DNA of 64,000 bases from Heterobasidion occidentale. Its lineage: Eukaryota > Basidiomycota > Agaricomycetes > Russulales > Bondarzewiaceae. Shown piece by piece: positions 50,518 through 60,825 of the stretch. Below the pieces are notes generated by a model. That model ran no database searches. It was given only the letters and a program-made list of their open reading frames with translations, and was not told the DNA's origin. A program made the translations under genes and the position numbers. The stretch spans positions 186,001 to 250,000 of the forward strand of contig JBCAQO010000016.1 of assembly GCA_039111635.1 (NCBI GenBank), written 5' to 3'. Numbering within the stretch: position 1 is the stretch's first letter; the number at the start of each line of letters is the position of its first letter.

Positions 50518-51571
50518 ATGGCCGACAGAGAGTCCTCGCCGACATCGCGCAACAAGGTCGCAGAGCAGATCACCGCACTCGGTGCGCGACTGAGCAGAGT
50601 GTTGTCGGGCGACAGCACGCACTCGACGGAGACGGGGCGGACCGCGGTGACGCGGGAGAGCAAGGAGCCAGGTATGGCAGCTTTTATAGATTAAAGGGGA
50701 ACGGCTTCTCTGTCGTTATCATGCTTTCCACTCTGTCCTTATCTCCACCTCTTATCGCTCCCTCGCCATCCCCGCGGCTCAGATCTCGCTCTCATTCCTA
50801 TCCACTCATCTAATACTACATCCTGGTCTGCGAGCTGACGAGCTGTTCGTGCTTTCACAAGTGGACGCAGACGACGCCTCGAGTCTCGTCAAAGAACGTT
50901 CGGTCTCGAGGGGCCGTGAATTCGTATGTTCCATCCACCTTTGCACACGGCATGCCATGTTCATGGTATCTTTTACAGCGTTCGTCCGGGCGAGGAGGCG
51001 CCGGAAACATTCGTCCTTCCTCTCCTTCTCGCGAATATTCATCTGCCCGCCCTGACGGTCCAGACGATTTCTCTGTGACGAGAGGGAGGGAACCACGCCC
51101 CTCCGTCGTCGCTGGCCAGGTCTGCCGTTCTTTTTATCAGCTCTTGTCCTATATTCATCGTTCGACCTTTCAGGTGGTATCCACGGGCCGTGGAGGAGTC
51201 GGCAACATACGCTCTCCATCCCGAGATATCACAGTCGATAGCCTAGCACGCCCGCTACGCGCGGAGAGTGGGTCCAAGCAAACAGAGTACGAGGACGCCC
51301 TGATCCGCGGCAGCGACGAAGCCCGCACCTCTGGACCTGTGAGCTCACGACTGTTTTCGCCGGGCTTCCTCACACGCTGACGACATGCCGTCTTCTGCTC
51401 TAGCACTCATCGGGCCGTGGCGGTGTCGGCAACATCACTCGTTCTCCAGCGCGCGCTCAGCCTCAACCGCAGTCTCACTCGCGCTCCCGATCGCGCGGGC
51501 CGCAGGCTTCCCCCGCGTTGAAAGCAGCTAGTCCCACCTCGCTGGGAGACGTCTCGGAGACCATCAAATGA
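50518..51571 (+). CDS. GRGG-repeat protein (Par32/DUF3602-like)
   Basis: The start is ATG 50518 (MADRESSPTSRNKVAEQITAL). Exons 50518-50671, 50862-50923, 50979-51119, 51174-51338 and 51404-51571 form one frame of about 230 residues. Three copies of a G-rich motif start the last three exons: SSGRGGAGNIR, STGRGGVGNIR and SSGRGGVGNIT. These match the short GRGGxGN repeats of the DUF3602 family, which includes yeast Par32, a phosphoprotein downstream of TORC1 that inhibits ammonium permeases. The rest is disordered and Ser/Arg/Pro-rich, ending SPTSLGDVSETIK. The first intron is long for this window (190 bp). Each repeat lies at the 5' end of its own exon, suggesting exon duplication. Confidence 0.75.
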
Positions 51572-52246
51572 TTGCACCGAGCCTCGAAAGCTATTACCGG
51601 CACCCAGAGTTGAATTTTCCCTCGACGACATGTGTTACGCAAAAGGAGACCTACGACATGAGGTTCACGAGGTTCGGCTGTACGATAATATGCGCTGATG
51701 CGGAACACTGTATTAATCTAGTTTTCACTTATTCGTCATATATCCCTGCTCAGAAACTAGTGGACTTGACTTGCCCTCGGCGACATAATCGGCGGCGGCA
51801 TTGAGATGCCGAATGGATGAAGGCCTCATGGAACCCCACCTGAACGAGATTCGAGTGGTCTTTAATTACAGCATAAGCCCTATAGTCGTAGACTTATCGT
51901 GAAGGTTTATCTTGTTTCTTTTCTTCCTCCCTTCGTGCAACTCACAGCCTTGATGTCCAGGTCCCAGACGACTTGATACGATTAGCTGGACTGTCGGACA
52001 AGCTCGCAACCCTCGAGTGGCGTCTACTGAGCATATGTAGACATTCAATGAACCTCACCACGAAAATAGAAGTGCAACCAGGGGACACATACATAACTGA
52101 ACATTTCACCCGTGTCGCACTCAGGTAGTTTAACCAGCAGGAGAAAGGGATGCTACTCTATCCTGAAAAGCTAGGAAGTTTAGGGTAGGGCAGGGTTAGG
52201 CAGGGCCAAAGAGGCCGATTAAGAGGTAAAGGAGTCAGCCCTGCCA
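51572..52246. other. Intergenic transition into repeat region
   Basis: No gene. It contains the 3'UTR of the GRGG gene and, at 52170-52240, G-rich short repeats (GGGTAGGGCAGGG-like) leading to the palindrome. Confidence 0.4.
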
Positions 52247-52308
52247 ATACGCGGCTGACATGACGAGCCTGTCCACGGCTAAACAGGCTTGTCATGTCAG
52301 CCGCGTAT
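52247..52308. repeat. Inverted repeat, two 26-bp arms
   Basis: Left arm 52247-52272, spacer 52273-52282, right arm 52283-52308. The arms match with one mismatch and include ATACGCGGCTGACATGAC. A third partial copy (ATATGCGGCTGACA) lies at about 52327-52340. The stem could fold as DNA or RNA. It may be the end of a small transposon, but no target duplication was identified. Confidence 0.7.
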
Positions 52309-52523
52309 CAGCATTCCGCTGTGCCAATATGCGGCTGACAGGATTACTGGTCACAGCTCAGAAATTAAATTGTCACATGTAATAATCCATTCAATTGAGA
52401 ATAATAATAATAATACAATATGTGTGACCATCAATGCAAGTGTCAACGTCAACCGTTATTGCTTTTGTCCTTGACCGCATACTACGATCATCTGCACCCT
52501 CGCCTCCACTTCCATCTCATATC

Positions 52524-52862
52524 ATGCCCTCTGCAAAGTCCATGGGAAAGAAGAAGGTCCAGCAGGTGAGTCCTGCTCAGTCTCAGAATATGTCAGACCG
52601 ATCAACTCTTGTTTGTGAAGCTGGACGAGTCCATACTCGCTCACCTGGACGCTGGAGAGGCAGTTCTTGACGAGCACCGCACGAATAAGAAGCAGGCTGA
52701 GGAGGCCCTCCTTGGCTATGCAAAATTCTCCTTTTTTGGCCCTGAGGCGGTGTCCCTCTGGTTCGGACAGTGGAACACGTGACCTGTGGCCCCTGACATG
52801 GTCTTCAAGCTCAAGGAGAGCATGCAAAAGCAAGGGGTCTGCTGGTGGGCGTTTCCAACGCT
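52524..52862 (+). pseudogene. Short transposon-like ORF, cut by an in-frame TGA and by a minisatellite
   Basis: Exon 52524-52565 (MPSAKSMGKKKVQQ) joins at CAG/GTGAG to an exon from 52621, which gives LDESILAHLDAGEAVLDEH and GYAKFSFFGPEAVSLWFGQW. It meets TGA at 52780-52782 and then continues in the same frame (PVAPDMVFKLKESMQKQG..) to a TAA that lies inside the start of the 12-bp array. The open continuation suggests that the TGA replaced a sense codon, perhaps CGA. I do not recognise the family; the lysine-rich start and dispersed context suggest a mobile-element remnant. Confidence 0.4.
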
Positions 52863-54106
52863 TAGGTTATAAGAGGTGGTAGGCGGGTGGTAGGTGAGGC
52901 GAAAAAAATCCGAGATGTTGGGTAGGTGAGGAGCCAGGTGAGAGGCCAGGTGAGGGGTTAGGTGAGGAGGCAGGTGAGAGGCTAGGTGAGGGGGCAGGTG
53001 AGAGGCTAGGTGAGTAGGTGAGGGGCCAGGTGAAGAGGCAGGTGAGAGGCTAGGTGAGAGGCTAGGTGAGAGGCTAGGTGAGGAGGCAGGTGAGAGGCTA
53101 GGTGAGTAGGTGAGGGGCCAGGTGAAGAGGCAGGTGAGAGGCTAGGTGAGGAGGCAGGCAAGAGGCTAGGTGAGAGGCCAGGTAAGGAGGCAGGTGAGAG
53201 ACCAGGTGAGAGGCTAGGTGAGAGGCCAGGTGAGGAGCCAAGTGAGAGACTAGGTGAGGAGTCAGGTGAGAAGGCAGGTGAGGAGTCAGGTGAGAAGGCA
53301 CGTGAGGAGGCACGTGAGGAGGCAGGCGAGGAGGCATCCGAAAAGGCACATGAGGTTAGGTTATAAGAGGTGGTAGGCGGATGGTAGGTGAGACGAAAAA
53401 AATCCGAGATGTTAGGTAGGTGAGGAGCTAGGTGAGAGGCTAGGTGAGGGGCTAGGTGAGGAGGCAGGTGAGAGGCCAGGTGAGGAGGCAGGTGAGAGGC
53501 TAGGTGAGGAGGCAGGTGAGAGGCTAGGTGAGGAGGCAGGCGAGAGGCCAGGTGAGGAGGCAGGTGAGAGGCCAGGTGAGGAGGCAGGTGAGAGGCTAGG
53601 TGAGGAGGCAGGTGAGAGGCCAGGTGAGGAGGCAGGTGAGAGGCTAGGTGAGGAGGCAGGCGAGAGGCCAGGTGAGAGGCCAGGTGAGAGGCCAGGTGAG
53701 GAGGCAGGTGAGAGGCTAGGTGAGGAGGCAGGCGAGAGGCCAGGTGAGGAGGCAGGTGAGAGGCCAGGTGAGAGGCTAGGTGAGGAGGCAGGCGAGAGGC
53801 TAGGTGAGAGGCCAGGTAAGGAGGCAGGTGAGAGACCAGGTGAGAGGCTAGGTGAGAGGCCAGGTGAGGAGCCAAGTGAGAGACTAGGTGAGGAGTCAGG
53901 TGAGAAGGCAGGTGAGGAGTCAGGTGAGAAGGCACGTGAGGAGGCACGTGAGGAGGCAGGCGAGGAGGCATCCGAAAAGGCACATGAGGAGGCACGTGAG
54001 GAGGCACGTGAGAAGGCACGTGAGGAGGCACATGAGGAGGCACATGAGGAGGCACATGAGGAGGCAGGCAAGGAGGCAGGCAAGGAGGCAGGCAAGGTAG
54101 CTATCT
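52863..54106. repeat. 12/24-bp purine-rich minisatellite with internal segment duplication
   Basis: The + strand repeats two 12-mers, AGGTGAGAGGCT and AGGTGAGGAGGC, in varying order. A head segment with GGTTATAAGAGGTGG and a run of seven A recurs at 52863 and 53357, 494 bp apart. A tail segment with GAGGCATCCGAAAAGGC recurs 634 bp apart (near 53330 and 53965), so a whole block was duplicated and one copy then expanded. The unit is divisible by three and free of stops, so long frames such as 53006-54055 (-) are by-products. Confidence 0.92.
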
Positions 54107-55955
54107 CAGACAACATGCAACTGTCTCGGACACTATACAGACCATCTGCATGCATTTCAGATGACATGTGGACATCAGTTAGTGTGTGGCTGTTGCAGAC
54201 AAGTTGTGTGCATCTCAGATGACACTCGGACATCTTAGATGACTGGCAGACATCTTATACAGTGTGCGGCCCTCGCAGACAACCTGTGTGCATCTCAACA
54301 CAGCGTGCAGCCGTCATACGACATGCAGATGTCTTAGACAACTGGCAGACATCTCATATAGTGTGCAGCTGTCGGAGACAACCTACGTGCATGTCAGACG
54401 ACATGGGGACGTCGTAGACAAAACGCGGACGTCTCAGATGACCGGAAGTCATTTCAGACGACCTGCGTGCATCTCATGCAACATGCGGACGTCTAAAACA
54501 GTGTGCAGCCCTCGAAGACGACCTGCGTGTATCTCAGACGACACGCGGATGTCCCAGATGACCAGCAGTCATTGCAGGAAGGATGAGGTCGTCACTGACG
54601 ACCTGCCTGCATCTCAGATGACACGCGGACGTCTGAGACAGTGTGCAGCCGTCACAGACAACCTGCATGCATCTCAGACAACACAGGGACGTCTAAGATG
54701 ACACGCGGATGTCTCAGACGACTGGTAGTTGTTGCAGGCAGGATGCGGTCGTCACTGACGACCTGTGTGCATCTGAGACGACACGCGAACGTCTCAGATG
54801 ACCGGCAGTCATTGCAGGCAGGATGAGACCGTCACTGACGATCTGCCTGCATCTCAGACGACACGCGGATGTCTGAGACAATATTTGGCCACTGTAGATG
54901 ACCTGCTTCTCTAACGATACACAGACGTCTGAGACGGTGTGCGGCCGTCGCAGACGACCTGCTTCTCTAACGACACGCAGACGTCTGAGACAGTGTGCGG
55001 CGTCTCAGACGACACCCAGACATCTCAGACGACCGGCAGTCATTACAGGCAGGATGAGGCCGTCACTGACGACGGAGACGCCCTATAGGCAGGTCACGTC
55101 TGCCGGTGGCCATGAATGCATTGGGCACCTGCCTGCATCTCAGACGACACGTGGACGTCTGAGACAGTGCGCAGCCGCTGCAGACGACCTGCTTCTCTGA
55201 CGACACGCAGAAGTCTGAGGCAGTGTGCGGCCGTCGCAGACGACCTGCTGCTCTAATGGCACACAGACGTCTGAGACAGCATACTGCCGCCGCAGACAAC
55301 CGGCTTCTTTAACTACACGCAGACGTCTCAGACAGTGTGCGGCCGTGGCAGACGACACGCAGATGTCTCAGACGACCGGCATTCATTGCAGGCAGGATGA
55401 GGTCGTCACTGACGACCTACGTGCATCTCAGACGACATGCAGATGTCTCAGACACTATGCAGCCATCGCAGATGACTGCCAGTCATCTCAGACAACATGC
55501 AGCCGTGTTAGATATTACGCGGCCGTCGCAGACAACCAGCGAGGTGCTCAGACAACAGACGGACTATGAGGCTGTTGCAGACGACCGGCAGCTATTGCAG
55601 GCAACATGCAGCCATCACAGAAAACCGGCGGGCATCACAGACAACCGGCAGGCATCTCAGACGATATGCAGCCATCTCAGACAGTACGCAGCCGTCACAG
55701 GTGAGATGTGGCCGTCTGAGATAGTATGCAGATGTCACAGAGGTGCTCAGACAACAGACGGCCCATATGGGTGTCGCAGACGACTGGCAGCTATCACAGG
55801 TGACTTGCGACCGTCTCAGACAGCTGGTAGCCATCTCAGACGACATGCAGCCCTCTTAGATACTATGCGTCTGTCAAAGACAACGGGCAAGGTGCTCAGA
55901 CAACAGATCGAGCATGTGGCCATCACAGACGACTAGCAGCCCTCATAACCATGCG
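54107..55955. repeat. 20-bp satellite array
   Basis: The consensus on + is CTCAGACGACMYGCRGNCGT. Successive units near 54420-54540 and 55640-55740 are exactly 20 bp, and variants recur every three to four units. The array is interrupted near 55080-55130 by unrelated sequence (around GGTCACGTCTGCCGG). The units contain the near-palindrome GTCTGAGAC/GTCTCAGAC. Open frames such as 55337-55936 (+) follow from the repeat. Confidence 0.9.
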
Positions 55956-56608
55956 GCGTCACAGACGGCCCACAACTCTAGAGAATGTGTCATCGACGTG
56001 CCTGACCATCCATACAAGGATGCGGGATGCGGACAATAGACACGCAGACTCTGCATCACTGACAAAAAGCAAGAACATCTCAGAGAGTAAAAAAAAGAAG
56101 CGAGAGATATTAGAGGTGTAATATACCATATGACAGCATCAATGAGTGAGATCCGGTGAGTAATATGCATTAAAAGCACTCACCAGCGAAGCTCGGAACG
56201 ACCGACGAGCAGGGTCTATATTTCAATACACAGCACTAACGAGATCCAAGAAAGCACTGACATGACATAGGACACCATCAACGAAGCAGAACGAACCAGC
56301 CACGAGTGATGAAAGACTCACAAGCGAAACAAAAACAAAAAGACGACGGACCAGCCGATTCATGCCCCCCTGAACATCCCTAGATGCCAGCCGTACACAT
56401 CCCGAAGCGTGCTGCCAATGCTATGTAACCAAATTGCCATCAGAAAAGTGGTTCAGTGGATATGGAACACGCACTGTTTACATTCCCGGTGCTCAATCTT
56501 GGGCCCGTGTGTCTTAGTCCCCCGATTGACGATTGGATCCGTGCTCGCACGAAAAACCTCAAAATGTACCTGGTGAGTTGTTACCGTCCCCCAGTCTGCT
56601 GAACTAAT
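55956..56608. other. Between repeats, nothing recognised
   Basis: A-rich on + at 56060-56110. No frame over 80 codons. No gene seen. Confidence 0.4.
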
Positions 56609-56701
56609 GCAGTACCAACCTAGAGAATACAACAGCGGTCACAAGAAATAAGTGATACAAGAATGAGAGCAGTAGCAATGAAGACAACACGACAGCAATG
56701 A
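56609..56701. repeat. Dispersed duplicate, copy 1
   Basis: About 90 bp similar to 58115-58209. Both begin GCAGTACCAA and share ACAGCGGTC, GAGAGCAGTAG and GAAGACAACA, with scattered substitutions. Confidence 0.7.
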
Positions 56702-57920
56702 GTACAAACCACTCTCAAGCCGGACACGCTATTTTTAACCCTCCAAGAACACGACAACGTCCCACTCCTCTCGATCTTCTGGGATATGGAGCTCCCGCCA
56801 TAACACACCTTTTGGGGATAACACACTCCATCCCTCACCGTCGCTTCCGTACACGGCAACTTGCACATGGTCGCGGCGGTCAAAATACTTGTGCGCACGC
56901 TTGTGGTGGTGGGACGGCTCGCGCCCTTGCTTGCGGCGCGGGTACGATTGGTGCTTAGTTGAGCTAGTAAGATCAGTATCGCCAACACAACGTAGTCAAC
57001 AACAGAACTTACTTAATCACGACCTCGCTTGCCCCTACTACTCCCCTTCCCGCCAAGTACCGAAAAAACTCCAGTACAGTCTGTTCGATTTCTCTTTTTT
57101 TGATTAATTGTCTGCTGTATTGCGACGGGTGCGCCCACCACAGCCGAGGGTCGGTGTACGGTTCTTGCGGCCCCTTTTTCGCAGTAATACAACGTTGTAT
57201 CGTTAGTACATCATCGTATTAGATCTAGAGAAAACTTACATCCATAAAAAGAGCCGCCTCGCGAGCTCGTCTCGACATGCAAGCGACAGTGGTGAGACCT
57301 ACAGATGTTCAAACCGACGAAGACGTCCGTCGTCGTTGTGCAACACTGACTGATTCGGCTTCAACACCTACCTTTTGGTGGCTCGTTTGAGTTGTACCTT
57401 CTACCGCCGCGTTCGACGAATATTGAGTTCGTGTTCAAGAGGCGGTGAAAGACGAGCAGCTCGAAGAGCTTGAACCGTTCGGTGAGCTTGTGGTAGATGA
57501 CTTGCTCACCCGAGTCTAGAGTTGGTGGTGGCGAGGATGCGGCAGAGTATGGGCGCACTGGAATACGGAGAAGCAAAGGTGGTCTTCTGCGAAAAATATT
57601 GGAGAACACGATTGCTCGAGCAAGACTTGTGAGGTCTGTTGCGTGTCGTTTTCCAATGTCGCGCACATTATACCTGGAGTTCTGATATTTTGTTCACGCA
57701 ACATGTAAATACCTACTGAAATGCATCAGCAAATTTGAAAAGTTGTTTACTTGACATAGGCTGAGGACGTACTGTTTCCGCATGAACTTTCATGCCATAG
57801 CGCCTTGTCCAAACATGGCTCTGCATCTGAGCCGTCCCATTTCCCGTGCCATGAAACGTTGTGAGCTAATACATGGGTTGAGGAACAAGTCGTCTGAGAC
57901 ATTCTTACCCCATAAGCCCA
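56702..57920. other. 1.2 kb without a recognised gene
   Basis: Small frames on both strands (56698-56958 plus, 56620-56988 minus, 57361-57666 minus) lack domains. A CATGGTCGCGGCGG-like GC patch sits near 56870. No exon structure stood out. Confidence 0.35.
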
Positions 57921-58014
57921 ACCCGAGTCATCTGCGATGTCCGCGATCTGTAGGCCTGGCCTTAGTCGTCTGCGACGTCGGCTCTCTGTAGGCCTGGCCC
58001 TAGTCGTCTGTGGT
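57921..58014 (-). repeat. Inverted relatives of the CAGACGAC repeats
   Basis: Two copies of a block with TAGGCCTGGCC, TAGTCGTCTG. Read on the minus strand this gives CAGACGACTAG and CGCAGATGACTCGGGT, close to units of the 60.8-61.9 kb array. Confidence 0.6.
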
Positions 58015-58114
58015 GGACTGTGGAATCTAATGAGCTCACACCTTTGTATTTGTCGTATCGTTAGCGCTCAAGAATCCTTGTTCAACGTCCACACCAATCA
58101 ATCAAGTCATGTTT

Positions 58115-58209
58115 GCAGTACCAATAAGGAGAACACGACAGCGGTCGCAAGAAAGAACTAACACACGATCGAGAGCAGTAGTAACGAAGACAACATGACA
58201 GAAAATGAG
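58115..58209. repeat. Dispersed duplicate, copy 2
   Basis: Partner of 56609-56701, same orientation, starting GCAGTACCAATAAGG. Confidence 0.7.
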
Positions 58210-58283
58210 AGGATACATAAACAGGCCTGGTCCGAAAGTCTCTGCTGGAGCCCGAATCTTCTGGTGACTCGCACTGTGCCTCC

Positions 58284-59100
58284 CTACTCCGGAGTGGAGG
58301 CCATGTCTGCCACTTTGTCCTGGTCCGACGAGGCACCCTCCGCGGGGCCCACCAACGACACATCTGCCCACTGGATGGCTTTACCCAAGTCCTGGCATTG
58401 GGTCGCTCCCTCCAGCCGCCCCAGGACGGTATGCTCGCCCCGTTCCAAGGTCAGGACCGAGTTCATCGTCAGTGCTTCGCCCCATTCGCACCTTGTCCGG
58501 TTCCATTGAGTCCATCGGACATCCCCCCCGTTTTTCATCATCGTGTCCCGCACCCCGCGTTGCATACCAGGCGCAAAGCAGCCCTGCTGGGCCTCGAAGA
58601 CAAAGATCTCGGGTATCCTACCAGTCTAATGCCAACTGGTCAGCATCGCACGCAATGAAGGGGCTAAAGCACTCACGCCGGTCCACAACATGAACCGCAC
58701 CCATCTCACCCTCTTCTCAAACTTGACACGCTTTTCCCAATCGGTGTCTACTTGTGAACTGTGAAGATCGAGGCCACGGGTGTCCTCGGAAGGGTTGTCG
58801 GATAGATATTGTGGTGAACTTTTGCTCTTTTGCTCGGCAATTAGCCCAGGCGACGCCGACATCGCTGCCAGACGTCGGGGCGTGGGGTCAAGGTTGGAAA
58901 TTGAGTACATGGCGAGTGGGGACTGAGGAGATACCGGCTGGCGCGATGGCGATTATATAGCCCTCGCCTCATCTGTGGGGCGTCTTCCTTGCCAGACTTG
59001 ACGCCGCTCTGGAATTCGATAAAGGCTCCCTCGAACCTTCGCATTGCCGATCTGTTGATGCGTCGAGTCATCAGGGTCGAACGGCCGCGCCATGCGAGGT
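58284..59100 (-). pseudogene. Possible degraded gene, unidentified
   Basis: Minus-strand pieces look like exons: MARPFDPDDSTHQQIG near 59090; SPGLIAEQKSKSSPQYLSD to FMLWTG (58870-58690); and, after a likely intron, RIPEIFVFEAQQGCFAPGM and TMMKNGGDVRWTQWNRT (58620-58284). The junction near 58690-58620 does not keep phase. A further small frame, MGLWLKGMDKHAGACC, lies at 59360-59470. I recognise no domain. It may be a real but mis-sequenced gene or a remnant. Confidence 0.3.
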
Positions 59101-60825
59101 GTTTTATATCGCTCAAGCCACGAGTCTTTCATGTTTCTATTCATTCATAAAGATAAGGTTAGACTCCGTGAAAGGGCGACGTAAGGTACTTACCTACGAA
59201 TCCTCGCCTCGCACCGTACTCGAGGCGAGACCCACTCCGCGCAGACATGCCTCGAGGACTTCAGAGGCATCGTGGACGCGTCATACTCGTAACCCCCGCT
59301 TCCCATCGCGCCCGCCTGCAGGTCGGGGCTCAGCGTGGCAGGCCGTGTGCCGCACCTGGTAGGATTAGGTGGTGACCGTCGCTCCCACATCTATGACGCC
59401 CGTCCTGAGCTCGAGCCCACAGCACGCGCCCGCATGTTTGTCCATCCCTTTGAGCCACAGGCCCATGGCTATATCCTGTTGTTATGTTAGCTCGATTTTG
59501 AGCGGCGAAAAATAAATGAACTCACCGGCATTGAGCTTCTCTGATGACAAGGGGTCTGTCGCAGAGGGGTGGGAGGTGGGACAATGCGCTGAAAGATCGG
59601 AGCGACTCGCAGGTCGTGCGGAGACGCCGCGGGAGCAGCAAGGCCAACACACAAGCGGAGGCTGTTGACAAAGGGCGACGCGGGCCACTTGAGAAGACGC
59701 AGACGAACGAGACCGACCATGGTGTGCAGCCATCTGCCCTCAGTGCCCTGGTCGGACTCATCGGAGCATTTGGCATCCCATGCATGCGTCGTTCGCGCCG
59801 TCTGTGAAATCCGTGTCGGCCGCGACGTCCACGGCATGCGGATGATTTCCACACGAGCTTGAGGGTCGCCAGTGGAAGGGAGGACGCGCCTCTTCGGCTG
59901 TTCGGGCAGGGATGAGATTTATGGAGGCGCGCATCTCGGGAAGGATTGGCATGAATGGCGACGTACCTGCATCCTCAGAAAACGTGCGGGTCTGTTCCCC
60001 CTATCCGCCGCTGGAGTCCATCGTCCTCGTCCTGGTCTTCCGCCGGGTGCGTGGGTCGGTGAGCCGGTCGTTCGTCAAAGGCAGCTCACGTCCGAAGGAC
60101 GGAGCTGTGTTTTCACGCCTGAAAGGCGGAAATTCCCAAGAGAACTAGGGGAAAGAGGGAGGGATGCGCGTGCGTGGGTAGGTCGTCTGCTGCTAAGTGA
60201 ACATGAGATTGAAAGTCCAAGGAGATATACCTGAGCTTACTTACCGATGAGAAAGATCCTAGCTGCAACAGCTATAAGTTGAAGCGATAAGAGACTGTCG
60301 GGGAGAGCGTGGAGCGACGACGAGCGACATGGGGCAGGACATGGAGGAGGTGGGTGGGACTGAGGCAGGATAAGGAGGTGGGCAGAGCGTCGCCGCGACA
60401 CGGTCACGTTCTGTGACGTGCGACGCGATCACAATCTTGCCGAGTCGACGGGCGCTGATTCATCCTCGCTCCGTCCACAACCACACCGCATCCATCAACC
60501 TCAAACTTCGCCTATGATTCTTGGAACTGCCTCAAGGTAAGTACATCGATTGTTGATTTATTTGCTGCTCGTGCTGAATATCTCTTCCATCAGTTTCACT
60601 CTCATCCTGCTTGTCGTCGTCGCTGGCCATTTCCGCCCCTCGGGCGTGAAGTTCCCCCCTCCGTCTTTCAGACGTGAGGGTGCCGCATCGACGCATCGAC
60701 TCATGGGCACACATCGCCGGTCCTATCGCGATGCTCCACAAGACACTGTGAGCGAGCTTGGGTGACGACTGGCTCACCCTCTGCCTCTGCTCTACTACGA
60801 TTAAAATTCATTGTATTCAGCATTG
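59101..60825. other. 1.7 kb without a firm gene
   Basis: GC-rich sequence with overlapping short frames on both strands. Possible additional exons of the minus-strand gene at 58.3-59.1 kb cannot be established. No domain was recognised. Confidence 0.35.

Noticed and set aside
53006..54233. Long minus-strand frames of 349 and 273 codons with HLPPHLAS- or SPASSPGL-like repeats
   Set aside because: The 12-bp unit is a multiple of three without stops, so several frames stay open automatically. No start context or unique sequence supports a gene.
54264..55936. Plus-strand frames in the 20-bp array (MRPSQTTC.. and similar)
   Set aside because: Arg/Gln/Thr-rich repeats follow from the satellite; period 60 keeps the frame.
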